Under the pieces are notes generated by a model, which saw nothing but the letters and a program-made list of their open reading frames with translations, did not search any database and was not told the DNA's origin. A stretch of 64,000 nt of DNA from Synchiropus splendidus. Lineage: Eukaryota; Chordata; Actinopteri; Syngnathiformes; Callionymidae. Each line of letters starts with the position of its first letter. The stretch's first letter is position 1. Below are positions 23,606 through 34,622 of the stretch, in pieces. The stretch spans positions 8,823,501 through 8,887,500 of the forward strand of contig NC_071342.1 in the NCBI RefSeq assembly GCF_027744825.2. Reading direction: 5' to 3'. The translations under genes and the position numbers were made by a program.

Positions 23606-25738
23606 CATTCTGATTTCACTCTTTACATTTCAGTTATTTTACACTTAGGCACCTCAAAAATGATCCCTAATAATAATAGACATTTTTCTAAAATATTATG
23701 GCATTTATTCCTCAAAGTTTGAATTATATTTTCAGATGAAATATCACTTACTCACAATTTTGACTTTCCATTACAGTGTAACAAATAGTAGATGCCTTTG
23801 TATTTTAACAATACTTTCACTTGCATCTCATCTCTCAGCCGGTGACACTTTCATCATCATCCTTCATCTACATCCATCTTGCTCCAGTTCCGACTCACAG
23901 TCGGAGCCCAACAACTGCATTCATTGTTCCCACATGTAGCCACTGGAGGAGGATTAGCATATTCACTTATCATGAGGCATGAATGAAAAGTGAGACCTCT
24001 GTGTGCAGTCGTGGAAGCTGGCGGGGAGCAGGTGAGTCGACGGAGTGGGTGGGCAAAGGTGACTTTAATGTTAAAACCCCTGACAACGTGGATTAATGAG
24101 AGCGACTGACTCGAAGGACAATAGCTGGGCTGCTTTCATCCTCTGCAGGATTTTTGAGCCTCGATTTTCCGCAAATTTGAAAGTTAAAGAGATTTCGTTA
24201 AGAAATTTCACACCGTTTTTTCTGATCAACATTCCACCCTTTATTATAGGGCACTGTTCTGTTATCAGCTGCGTTTAAGGTGTTGCTCAGGCTGCTGCCG
24301 ACTGATGGTTCCGTTCCCTTTAAAGCGCCATCCGGATACTTAAAAGGCTGATCGCAAGATAATGATTCAATGTACATGCATAATCCCACGATAAAGAGGC
24401 AGAGAATTCTCATCTCACAGAAAGCACTCTAACCCCCAATTTCCATTGGGAGTGTAACTGCAACTGCGGAGCTGCTGCAGCGTGGTCTTTGAAAAAGAAT
24501 GAATTGTTTTCGGTCAATTTTCACCAGTAATGGAGCTGCACCCCTGTACCGCGGCAACACTGCTTCAAATCGGCAAAGATTCTGTTTCTCACGTGAGTGA
24601 CGCTCGGAACTGCGTCAAGGTGGAGTGGAAACAATAGACAGGAAATCAGCGCTTGAAAAGTGACGTGTATGTCGCGAAATGTCATAATAAAACACTATCA
24701 GATCACGTTAGTTGGATTTTGCCCTGAAAGTACAGCAAAACTGGCGCACAAGGCGTTGACAAAATGGATGACCATGACATTCAATTTTGCAGGTCAAGCA
24801 TCGGTCCATTCTGTATGACAGTCATCGTAAACATCGTAAAGACAATGTGGAAGTGAAGGAAGAGCACGATTCTCATGTGACCGAGTGGAGACCCACCTCT
24901 CCACAACGCTATGCTATGCTCCTAGTGGAAATCGAACACTACGCTACAATATGCAACAGTAACCACTGCAGCCCCTGGTGGAAATTGGCATCCCCAACCT
25001 GAAATGCTGCAATGGAAGGGTTAATATTCAATGGAACTCAGTGGAACACCGATGCCTCCACAGTCAAAGCCAAAGGCCAACTTTGGCACAAACATTAGAC
25101 GTAACAGCCACTTGAAAATAGCTGCTATTTGATGCTGCGGAGTTATAATGGGTTGACCTTGGAGGCATAATCTGAGGTGCTACATATACCTAGTTTGTTT
25201 TGAAGCGCTGCCCTCGGCATCAGGATATGCAGAGAATGGTCAAGCATACACCTCAATTTAAAGCCTTCTCTAAAGGCATCTCTCTGGGACATAAAAGTGC
25301 ATTTGAAATTTTAATTTTGAAACCTAATTTTGATGCAAAATTAGACCGTAGTAAATAAGCCCAATTGTGTTGAAAAGAATATATCAGTGTATGTGTGAGT
25401 TTATCAGACCAAAAATACTCATCAATATTTATAGCCCTTTTCTTATTTAACATCATTATAAAGAATTGCCGCGATGAACAGGTGACCAGGGTTCACTGCC
25501 ACTAGATCAGACCACTGTGGGGAATGTAACACGGAGAGGGCTAAGTGGGAGCGCAGTCATACATTATGAAGGCCAGCGTCCTACAAAAATCAAAGGGAGG
25601 AAAAAAATTGCTCTTGTCCATCAGAGATGCTGAGTGAAGGTTTTGCGTATTCCTTTGCTTTTATTTGAGGATTGTGTGCAAAGCCAGAGTGGAATCTGCA
25701 AAAAAAAAAAAAAAGAAAGAAAAAAAGTATCATCTCAC

Positions 25739-25792
25739 CTCATTGGCATAGACCCAGTGACTGTCCTTAGATGCCAGGTTGGTTTCCACAGC
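25739..25792 (-). CDS. grid1: grid1 internal micro-scale exon (AVETNLASKDSHW)
   Basis: This is a 54-bp phase-0 exon of 18 codons, AVETNLASKDSHWVYANE. The minus-strand acceptor is CATCACTGCAG above 25792 and the donor GTGAGA below 25739. The peptide matches the GRID1 segment I recall (AVETNLASKDSHWVFVNE), while GRID2 has VVETNLVAFDCHW. It continues in frame into EVTDAD of the exon at 12150-12323 after a 13.4-kb intron. A 15-base A run interrupted by G lies about 15-40 bp below the donor, inside the intron. The upstream exon of the gene (which should end near a FINE-like peptide) was not found up to 64000. Opposed copies of one MITE lie in the two flanking introns. Confidence 0.94.
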
Positions 25793-26120
25793 CTGCAGTG
25801 ATGAATAGAAAGAAGAGAGAGGGAGAGGAGAGAGGCAGAAAATGTTAGAACCTTCTCACTGTAGCTGCATTTGTAAATCAAAACTGAGTGGAACTGAGAG
25901 AATCTTCTGATTTGATGGGTTAGGGGATAAAAGAAAATGCACACTGAGAAGCAGTGAAATTTCTTTGCCGGAGGCATGTTGGTCAGTAAATATTGCTCTG
26001 CAGTGAGCAACTTGCAACAGCCAAAAAATTTGTTTACGACACATTCTGAGATTAAAATGCAGTTTTCCATTGCAAGACTTCTTTCTGTTTTATTTCTTAT
26101 CTCCGCACCCATCCGCCAAA

Positions 26121-26172
26121 CCATCCATCCATCCATCCATCTCTGCTCCCATCCATCCATCCATCCATCCAT
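26121..26172. repeat. (CCAT)n tetranucleotide microsatellite, interrupted
   Basis: Two CCAT blocks separated by CTCTGCTC, about 330 bp upstream (in gene direction) of the 54-bp exon. Confidence 0.95.
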
Positions 26173-29100
26173 GAATGCAGTACTTTTTTCTTAAGCTAAC
26201 TTCTCCGGAGTTCTGCACTACTTCATCACACGTCTCCTCACTTACGATTCATTGTAGATCTCTGCTCATCACAAGACTCTATTTGACTTGTTGTTCCCAG
26301 CTTGTCAGTTCACTCACTCTCCTGCAATTTGTCGCAAATGCTAGTGAATTGCTGCCATCAGTGCCTCGATGAATTCCCGCTCACACAAAGCATGAAGCAC
26401 CAGTGTCCCGAATATAAGTGACAGAGACCCTGCTGTATTTTTACTAAACAACACCAGGCTCATCAATAAGAGCGCAGCACCGAGAGCCGCCCATCGATCT
26501 TCTTCCCTCTGAGAAGGCATGATTTGATTTTAATGTCCCTCTCATTTCAGATTGATCGGATAAAACGCCAAGATGACCGTAGGAGTGTAAAAGCAATATT
26601 TGACTACATGGTCGAGATGTCAGATCCGATTTTTGAATTCAAAGAAAACAGAAGGAATGCCAGCAGAAATGCTGGATATTTGAAATGGATGGATGGAGGT
26701 TATAAATGGAGGCTGCAGAGTGTGAACACTGGATTCATTTACTTGTAGGAGACAAAAGAAACCAGAAAGTCTGTCAGCATTTATTTTCCTTTATGTTTTG
26801 TCTGATAAGTGGATATTCATAAAAGTAAACAACGATTAAAGGTTGGCGTATTCACTTCTTCAATTGAAGTGCAGGCCACACGCTAATCATGTTTTCTATT
26901 GAAGCTTTCAAAATGAAAAAGTGAAAAGATATATAAGAAAGTTTTATACAAAATTGTGACTCCCGGATCCATTGTATTCACTTGTTCTTTGTATCGTGGT
27001 TACAAAAAAAGCATCTTGGCCATGGCCATCTGGAAACTCAGAAATGGACCAGACAACAAAACGTTGTTCAACAGGACTGTTTTAAAGGTTATATGTTAGT
27101 TTATATGTTTGTTCTCAATGTATTCATGTGACATTCTCTGAAAAGGATGCTAACAGGACGATAAAAACTACAATCTCCACGAGGCACCTTAATGTCAAAG
27201 GTAAAGTGTCGGAGACATACGTAATATTCACACATTGCCGCACTAAAGGCGACACATATCAAGTCCCAACAAGTGGACTTATTGGCACAACCCAGTGTTC
27301 CATGTCGCATGTGTTACAATCACGGTGCCGAAAAAAAGTGCCCACTGTGAGTCAAGTTCATGATCACAAGGTGCTATACTTACCCAGTGACAAACAATTA
27401 TCTGTGGAATTATGACAGTAACCCTTTGCAGCCTTTTTTTACCTTCCAGACAGACCAGTGATGCGCCGCCGAAGGCATCAGGAAGCGGTGCAATAGTGTA
27501 AATATTAGATTTAATGAAAGTCTTTTGCGTCAACATGCGATGCAGAAGGCTGACATATGCGTCACTCTGGGATGAAAAAGAAGTGACACTCCGAGTGTTG
27601 TTAATACAGTGAAACATCCAGAATCATACTCTATCTTAAAACAGCTTTCCTGATGCTTTGTGGACTACCTTTGGCAGATGTGTGTCGAATGAGACAAAAA
27701 CTCGAAACATGTCAAAACGTGCCAATTGTACACACATTTGAATTGAGCACTTGATATTAAAAAAGATTTTGTCTTTTCCATATGATAAACTGATGGCTCA
27801 AAGTCGATCTTATTTGGCCTGCAACATCTTCAGATATGTGTAGTTTGCCGAAAATCAAAGTAAGTAAAAATCGTGACAATAAAAAAGCTTTAAAAACTAG
27901 ACCAGATTTGCCCAGATTTTGTTGCAAGCAGAGATGGTAAATGTCTGAATTATCCTGCAATAGCTTTGAGCGACATGCTTATGGTTCTTCTTTCCACCTG
28001 TGATGGTGGCCCTGCTATGTTTGAGAATCATTCCTTGTCCCTAGGTCCCTCATTTGCTTCCTTACTTTTTTCTTTTTTTTTTAAGAATAGATGCACTCAG
28101 CAATGAAGGGCTGAAAAAAAAATACCTTAATTAATGGTTAATCCAAACCAGCCGATGGAGATACATTAGCGAGCCATTTATCTGCGGGCGAGCCATTAAT
28201 ATAAATTAGGAGTGTGTGCGTCTTTGTCTGAATATGATGTGACTGGAACCATTGTGTGCCCCAAACAACAACCTTGACATTGAAAGAAGGCGACAGCTCC
28301 TTGAACTACACTCATCGTTCCAGAGCAAATCTGTCAGCTACCATAATGGTGAAACCTAGTCAAACTCTGTGGTGTGGGTTAGTTAATGCGTACCAGCTGG
28401 AAAGAAAAGCCCAGGGCACAACACAAGCCACAGCTCAAGAAGCTCATCACCAGTTCATGGCACAAGTGGACGCTTACCACTTTGGACACACCAGAATTGA
28501 TCCGCTTGTTTTGATCTACAAGACTCATGAGGTGTTGTTGAGCAGCAGTAGGAACAGCCCTATCGTCCTCAAGTCTGTACCCAGCACACACCCAGCGCAC
28601 AGTACAAATACCTCAGCATATTTGTATTAATCTTACCATGTAAGATATCAGTAACATTTTAGTACTAGTATTAATAGCAGGCATGACTTGGTGTTCTTGA
28701 TGATAAAACCTTAAGGCCCATTTATGCTCCCTTTACGAACAAAGTTGTACCCATCCGTTTCAAACCCTTGTGAAAACGTAATCTCTTCCAGGTCTTCCCA
28801 GGTTTTCAAAGCTCTAACGCTGCACCGGGCTAAAACTTTATTTTCAATTTTAAGTAAGTCAAGTTTTCAGGTTTCGTGCTAGTTCTGGCAAAGGGCGGGG
28901 CTGGAGTCATACCAAACAAAAGGATAAGGACACTTTCCAAACCTTCCTAAATGAAAGGGGAAAAAACAGGACACCACCAAAACCATATCCCTTCATAGGT
29001 TACCTTGTAACCTCATCCTTTGATCTTGCATTTCACAGGTGACTTCTAACAAGAGTTGTACATTTCCATGCCAGAATTTAACTCAATCTTAAAACCCAAA

Positions 29101-31475
29101 GATACGGTCATGTGACTTCCTTCATGAGATTTTGAAAGCACCCCATCTATCTCCAGAAAGAAACAACACGACCTCTGGGACAGCAAAGCTCTTACGATTG
29201 ATTCAGAACTTCAGCAGCTTATGTTTTTTTTTTTCATCCTTATCTGAATTTTATGACAGAAAAATTAAGCCCTGAGAAAACAAAACAAAGCAATAATAAT
29301 CTATGACTGAAGGTGCTTGAAAAACTGATAGTTGAACTTAAGGTATGATTTTGTGTGGCAGTTGCCCTTCTGAGGCTTGTGTTAAACAGTGCCTGGAGGA
29401 TGACAACATAACTATCCATCAATGTTTAATGAGCCACACCGATAGGTTTCCATAAATGAGAGCTGAGGAGGCTTGGCACCCTCACAAAGGAGCTTCTTAC
29501 GAGTTCTGCTCAGGATTTGTTCAGGAGTCGACACTGCAAATGTAACGACTTTTTTGTGATGCCCGAGTTCACTTCAAATGAATCCAACAGTAATTGTCAA
29601 CAGCCATCATGATGCAGATTCAAAGCTGGAGCATGTGCGATGCCCTGCAAGAGCCTCAAATAAGTATGGTGATGAAATAGTTGAAGAAAAACTAGATTGC
29701 CCGGGTGAAAGCTTGTACCACAGGGAGCCCTGGAAGAGTGACTGAAACATTGCAGAGGCTTTCTGCGATATTCAGATTTTAATAGTTCCCACATGGGCCC
29801 GCTGTTCTCAACTCAGTGTCAGTGGTTGGCTCTACTTTTACAGGAAACAAAGTTGATTGAGAGAGAGTCAAGAGAGTCAAGAGATTCAGTTTATTATTCG
29901 TGAAAAACATACCATTATTTTCTTTTTAATTTGCTTCCCAGTGATTTCTTTCGAAGCTTGTACACGGTGGATCAAGAAGATCTAGACATGTGTTGTAGGT
30001 TTTAGTTAGTTACAATCGCAGGCCTATGAAATGACTTGGTGAGCTCGGTCTCCAGTTTGACACATGATCCACACTCTTTTTTCAAAAAGGCAGACCCAAA
30101 TCTATCATGACCCAGTCAAACCAAAGAGCCTGATCTTCATGACTTGTGGCTCAAGCCTCATCAACAGGAGCATTTTCTTTACCCTTAAAATTTCACTCAA
30201 TCTCAAAAATCTGGGAAGAATATATTGTTTGAGAAGGTGTGGCTGCATTCCATAAATGTGAACAAATACAAATCTTTTTTTTTTTTGGTTCATTGTTGAC
30301 ATGAAAAACTCAACAAGTCACTTCTCAACGTTGACAGAATCAAAGTCAACACAAAATCGAATGTCTTCAAAAGTGAATAAGTGCAGCATGAACTTCATAT
30401 CCAGAAGTCCTGCTATACAGTCCATACAGTAGAATGGCTGGGCTCTGTCTTGTCTAAGCTCTGAGACTGATCTACTCTTGTTCAACACCATGGCTTCAGG
30501 GTCCAGACCCTGGGTTTTCAGCACCAAATGTTTGGCTGCAGATACAAACTAAGGAATCTTGAAAAATGTTCACAACTTATTGACATCAAAGATTGACTCA
30601 GAGATGACAACACATTCCGATGGCTCTGTAAATGAGTGTATAATCCGCTGTGCTGAATGAGATATCATGCAAACAAAACTATCAGAAATAATTACATCCA
30701 CCGTGATCAGACCACTGCACGACAGACAGGAGGCTTTCATTCCATCTCCTGTCTTGTTAACCAATTGACCTCTGGTTGTCGATAACAAGGAGGGGCGTCA
30801 CCTGACTTCAGGTCCTGCTGAAGCTCCTTATATACTGAGGGTTATTTGTGGTGAAACTAAGTGTGTCTGGTTGAATTACATTAACACTTGTCTTCTCAGA
30901 CACCTGCCATTATGGAAAATCACATAACAAAAAAACACAGCTTTTAACTCGGCTTTTAACTGGCTAGTTTTTCTTTTTTCTTTTTTTTTTTTTTTCCCAG
31001 TGTATTTTATTGACCGGCAGGTATAAATGTCAGCCTCATGACGGCCACACAGAAGCTTGTAAACGGTGCCATATGAGGAGATTGATGCTCTCTATAAAGG
31101 TGCACACGCCAAGGACAGCTTAATAAAGGACACAAAGATGTGAAATGTTTGAGTCTAACTTTGCATCATCAGTTATTTCCACACCGGTGGTTATTTAGAA
31201 CAGTGAGAAGTTTAACATAGGTCATGATCAAACCCTTCAAGCTCATTCGTGGAGGGTCAGTGTTTATCAGAATTCCATTTTTTTACTGGCATAGCATGAG
31301 CATACGCATTTATATACAGTGGTGGTTCTCAACTTGGGCAGGCTTTGGGATCATCCCTCATCCCTCAACAACAGGCTGTCACCCAAGTCATGAGAGACAT
31401 GCAACTACTTTGGTTTAAATTCATGGAAGTGAAATAAATTAATTTGTCTTTAATCTTTGTTGTTTGTGGTAATCG

Positions 31476-31512
31476 TATTATTATTATTATTTTTATTGTC
31501 ATTATTATTTTC

Positions 31513-31548
<36 letters not shown>

Positions 31549-31590
31549 AAAATAATAATAATAACAATAATAATAATAATAATAATAACC

Positions 31591-31680
<90 letters not shown>

Positions 31681-31700
31681 GTTGTTGTTGTCAGTATCTT
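31476..31700. repeat. compound triplet array with self-complementary halves
   Basis: In order: a short (ATT) stretch, (AAC)11-12 at 31512-31546, AAT/ATA triplets to about 31588, the spacer CCAGT, (ATT)30 to 31680 and (GTT)4 to about 31691. The AAT and AAC blocks are complementary to the ATT and GTT blocks in mirror order. Confidence 0.95.
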
Positions 31701-33943
31701 TTTTTTCTTTTTTCTTACTGATTTTATGAGTACTTTTCCTACTGTGCTTTTTACCCCCAGAATATCATCTCATCACCATCGGAGTCTCCTGCAGGTTGGA
31801 AGTTCTCACTAGCTTTCTTTTATTCATTTATTTACTCATTTATTTTTTCAATTGAATGCAATAATGAAAGAGATTTGTTTAAAGCAGATTTTGGTTTGAC
31901 CAGGGGAAGGTCAAAACAGCACCCAATGACACTTCAAGACTCACTTTATATGCCCCAACCCGCCAGCTGAGAATAAATGGCTTATATACCAAGCACTAGC
32001 TGGATAAATCCTGGTGTAATGTCCGAAAATATTGTTCCACACTATCTTTAGAAGAAGCTGCTGTGAGTGAAATGTCTAGTTTAAAGCTCCAGATTTCAAA
32101 ATATCAAACTCGAGATAAAAAGTCAGTATTATTTCACATGCGGTACTTCATGAAAATAATCTTAGAATTTAAAGTTCGCCTATTTAATTCATCTCTACAA
32201 ACTCCCCCCAAATACGTCGAGTCTTTGGTCTCTGGGGATTCAGTTGCTCATGAGCAGCAGATTCGGACGAACACCTCGTACATCGCTTTCCTTGTGCCTT
32301 AATGGGGGAATCCATCAATCAGAATTTGCATACACGGTGTCCACTTATATGAGTAATGGGAAGTTACTGTCCTGGAAAAATGGACATTTTCCGTCTTTGA
32401 GATGAGAGCAGAATCGTACAGGTGAGTTGCCATCCGTACTGGCGGCCAATTTGGGACTCAAACCTGAGACTAATGGAACCAGACACAAGGTTCTACTCCG
32501 GAGTTGTCGCTCCTCTGTGGAGGTTTTAAGACATATTGCTGGTGGATAGGCATTTCTTTTATTTGACATTGGTGTTCGTCTAAACAAGGAACCTGTAAAA
32601 AGAAACATTTGCCAAGCAGGACAGTTTAGACTTCATAAGACCTTTGTGAATTGTGTAACCAGGACACGTCCTAATCTGAATTGCTTCACATCTTGAGACT
32701 GAAGACGCAAAACTAAGGCGAAAAGGGCCACATATGGGGTGGTTTGGGTTGTTGGCACACCGTACAATTTCAGCTTCAGTATCTCACAAAGAAAACAGAG
32801 AAGGAGTAATGAGGTCTGTCATAAAAGATTCGTAATAGGTCCTTGTAGTCCAGCCTCTCCACTGTTGCTGTGGAAACACATCCTCTGTCTGCCTTATCTG
32901 CTTCATCGACACCACATCGAATGGAAAAATAACTGCCCTTTACACATGAGCAGACAAACAGAAATAGACCAACTGTCTGTCCTCGGAGCCATCCTGGAGT
33001 GGGTGAGCACATGGAACTAAATGAGAATATGTATGGGAGTCTCTTTACATTCCAACGGAGACAACGCTAAGACGGTGAGGAATGGCAAAGATTGATGTTG
33101 CTAGAAGTAAAGTCAGACAGGGCACTGATTTGGAGTCCTGAGTGATAATCCAACACCCGACCTTACACTGCTCAAGACCAGGTGGCCCTCCAAAGAAGAT
33201 GACACGTGTGTCACATTAAAAACAAATCACGATTCCCATCTGCCACGCTACCAAGGCTGCGGGCTCCTCTCTGCATGTAGTTAACTTCCCACAGGCCTCC
33301 ACTAAAGACCTGAGTGGAATTGCTAATGCTGCCACAAGGAGACTGACCAGGTGGCACATTAGCTGAGTTATAAGAGAGAAAATTAGAGGTAACAAAACAC
33401 CGGGTGCATATTTAAAATCTTCCATGAAAAGTGGTGAAATCCACCGATCAATATTTCCCGTAAATAACCACGTACGTCCTTGTGAAGCGCCGCATTTAGT
33501 GCCGCCATCAATTTTGATCAGCAATGACAACTTAAGACTCCCATCCCAATTTGAGTCACAAACTAGGATCAAACAGATGTTGACGCTGACACTTTCTCCA
33601 CCAGGAAGATTTTCACCTGAAAAGTTGAATGTTGTTTTTCAAACTTTTTTTTGGTGGAGATTCTGGCATTACTTAATACAGATCTGCAAAATAAGGAAAA
33701 CACTTCCACTGACATCAGTTTATTAAAATCAGGCAATCACACTGCAAGATTTATAAATGTCACAAGCTAATGTGGAATTAGCATTGCTAATCTCCATCAC
33801 ATCTCAAGGAGCAGGAAGACAGAAACCTTTGGAGCAGTAGTTTTCAAAATGGGCTGGATGCAAACAGTCTGGATTGGAACGCGAAACTTGTTCCTTGTAC
33901 TCAGCTTCCCCTCTGAGCTCATTCATTTCATTGGTTTCTTATA

Positions 33944-34622
33944 CAGTGGTACCTCGGTTCTCTACCACAATCCGTTCCAGAAGGCCGTTCCAGAAGCGAT
34001 TTGTTCGAAATTTGAATCGATTTTTCCCATTACAATGATTGGAAAAAGAAATAATGCGTTCCAAGCCTTAAAATAGTCTTTTGTAGGAGTGAATGTAGAG
34101 TGTCTGCTGCAGGTGCGCTGTTCCTCTATGTGTGTGGCCGCTGCATGTGGGAGGGGTTGCCGAGTGAGTGACGTCTCTCCAGAAGTGAAGAGGTGCCCGG
34201 TGCGTGTCCAGCTCTGAATGTGCGCTTCTGTGCAGTTTGGCTGTGACAAAGTCATAAACCAAGTCACGCTCTGTCCCAGACTCGCCTCATCCCTGTCCCA
34301 GCTCCAGCCCACAACAGGACATCAAACCCTGGAGTGAGCGCTCCAGCCTCGGAGGTGTGGAGAGCGAGCACCTCCCCTGTGACACTCTACCACGGTCCAG
34401 TGAGGAGACAGGAAAGGTTTTACACCTCAATATGAAGAAAAAACAGTCAGTAAATGTAGCTAACGGGACACGTCTGCATACAGAGGCTGTGTTATACACA
34501 ATAACAAAGCGCGTCGTGGGTCAGCTGATAGGTCCGCGCACGTTTTTTTCTGGGACGTTCAAGTTCACGATTTTCTTACGAAATCCAAAGCAAAAAAACG
34601 TTCGAAAACTGAGGTACCACTA
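33944..34622 (-). mobile_element. Tc1/mariner-superfamily MITE, copy 2 (inverted, full length)
   Basis: The 679-bp element is flanked by TA (33942-33943 and 34623-34624) and is highly similar to the element at 13336-13946 in the opposite orientation. Its plus-strand left tip is CAGTGGTACCTCGGTTCT; the other tip has its last base changed (CCACTA for CCACTG). It retains the 68-bp block missing from copy 1, containing GTTCGAAAACTGAGG next to the tip, so it is closer to the full family length. Confidence 0.85.

Larger units (their letters stand above)
12324..25738 (-). other. grid1: grid1 intron (13.4 kb)
   Basis: This intron runs from donor GTGAGA to acceptor CCTCAG on the minus strand. It holds a CpG-rich patch (12655-12900), a mariner-like MITE, a hAT-like element, a V-SINE-like SINE, an AT run, one CTCF-motif MITE, a large polypurine tract and an RTE-like LINE scrap, all listed separately. 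The stretch 19700-23400 shows no assignable gene. Its short open frames (for example 20583-20846 and 21085-21303) are not recognised. Confidence 0.9.

Noticed and set aside
28256..28630. 124-codon plus frame starting MPQTTTLTLKEGD
   Set aside because: Longest unexplained non-repeat frame in its area, but no recognisable motif, splice context or codon bias. Chance is likely at this length in 64 kb.
28712..28935. TTAAGGCCCATTTATGCTCCC, similar to the start of some Harbinger-like repeats
   Set aside because: No matching inverted end or 3-bp duplication could be found nearby.
31319..31430. CAGTGGTGGTTCTCAACTTGGG, similar to a hAT tip
   Set aside because: Only one end is visible and the following sequence runs into simple repeat; not enough to define an element.
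31444..31812. 122-codon frame of N, I and V runs
   Set aside because: Translation of the AAC/AAT/ATT/GTT array.
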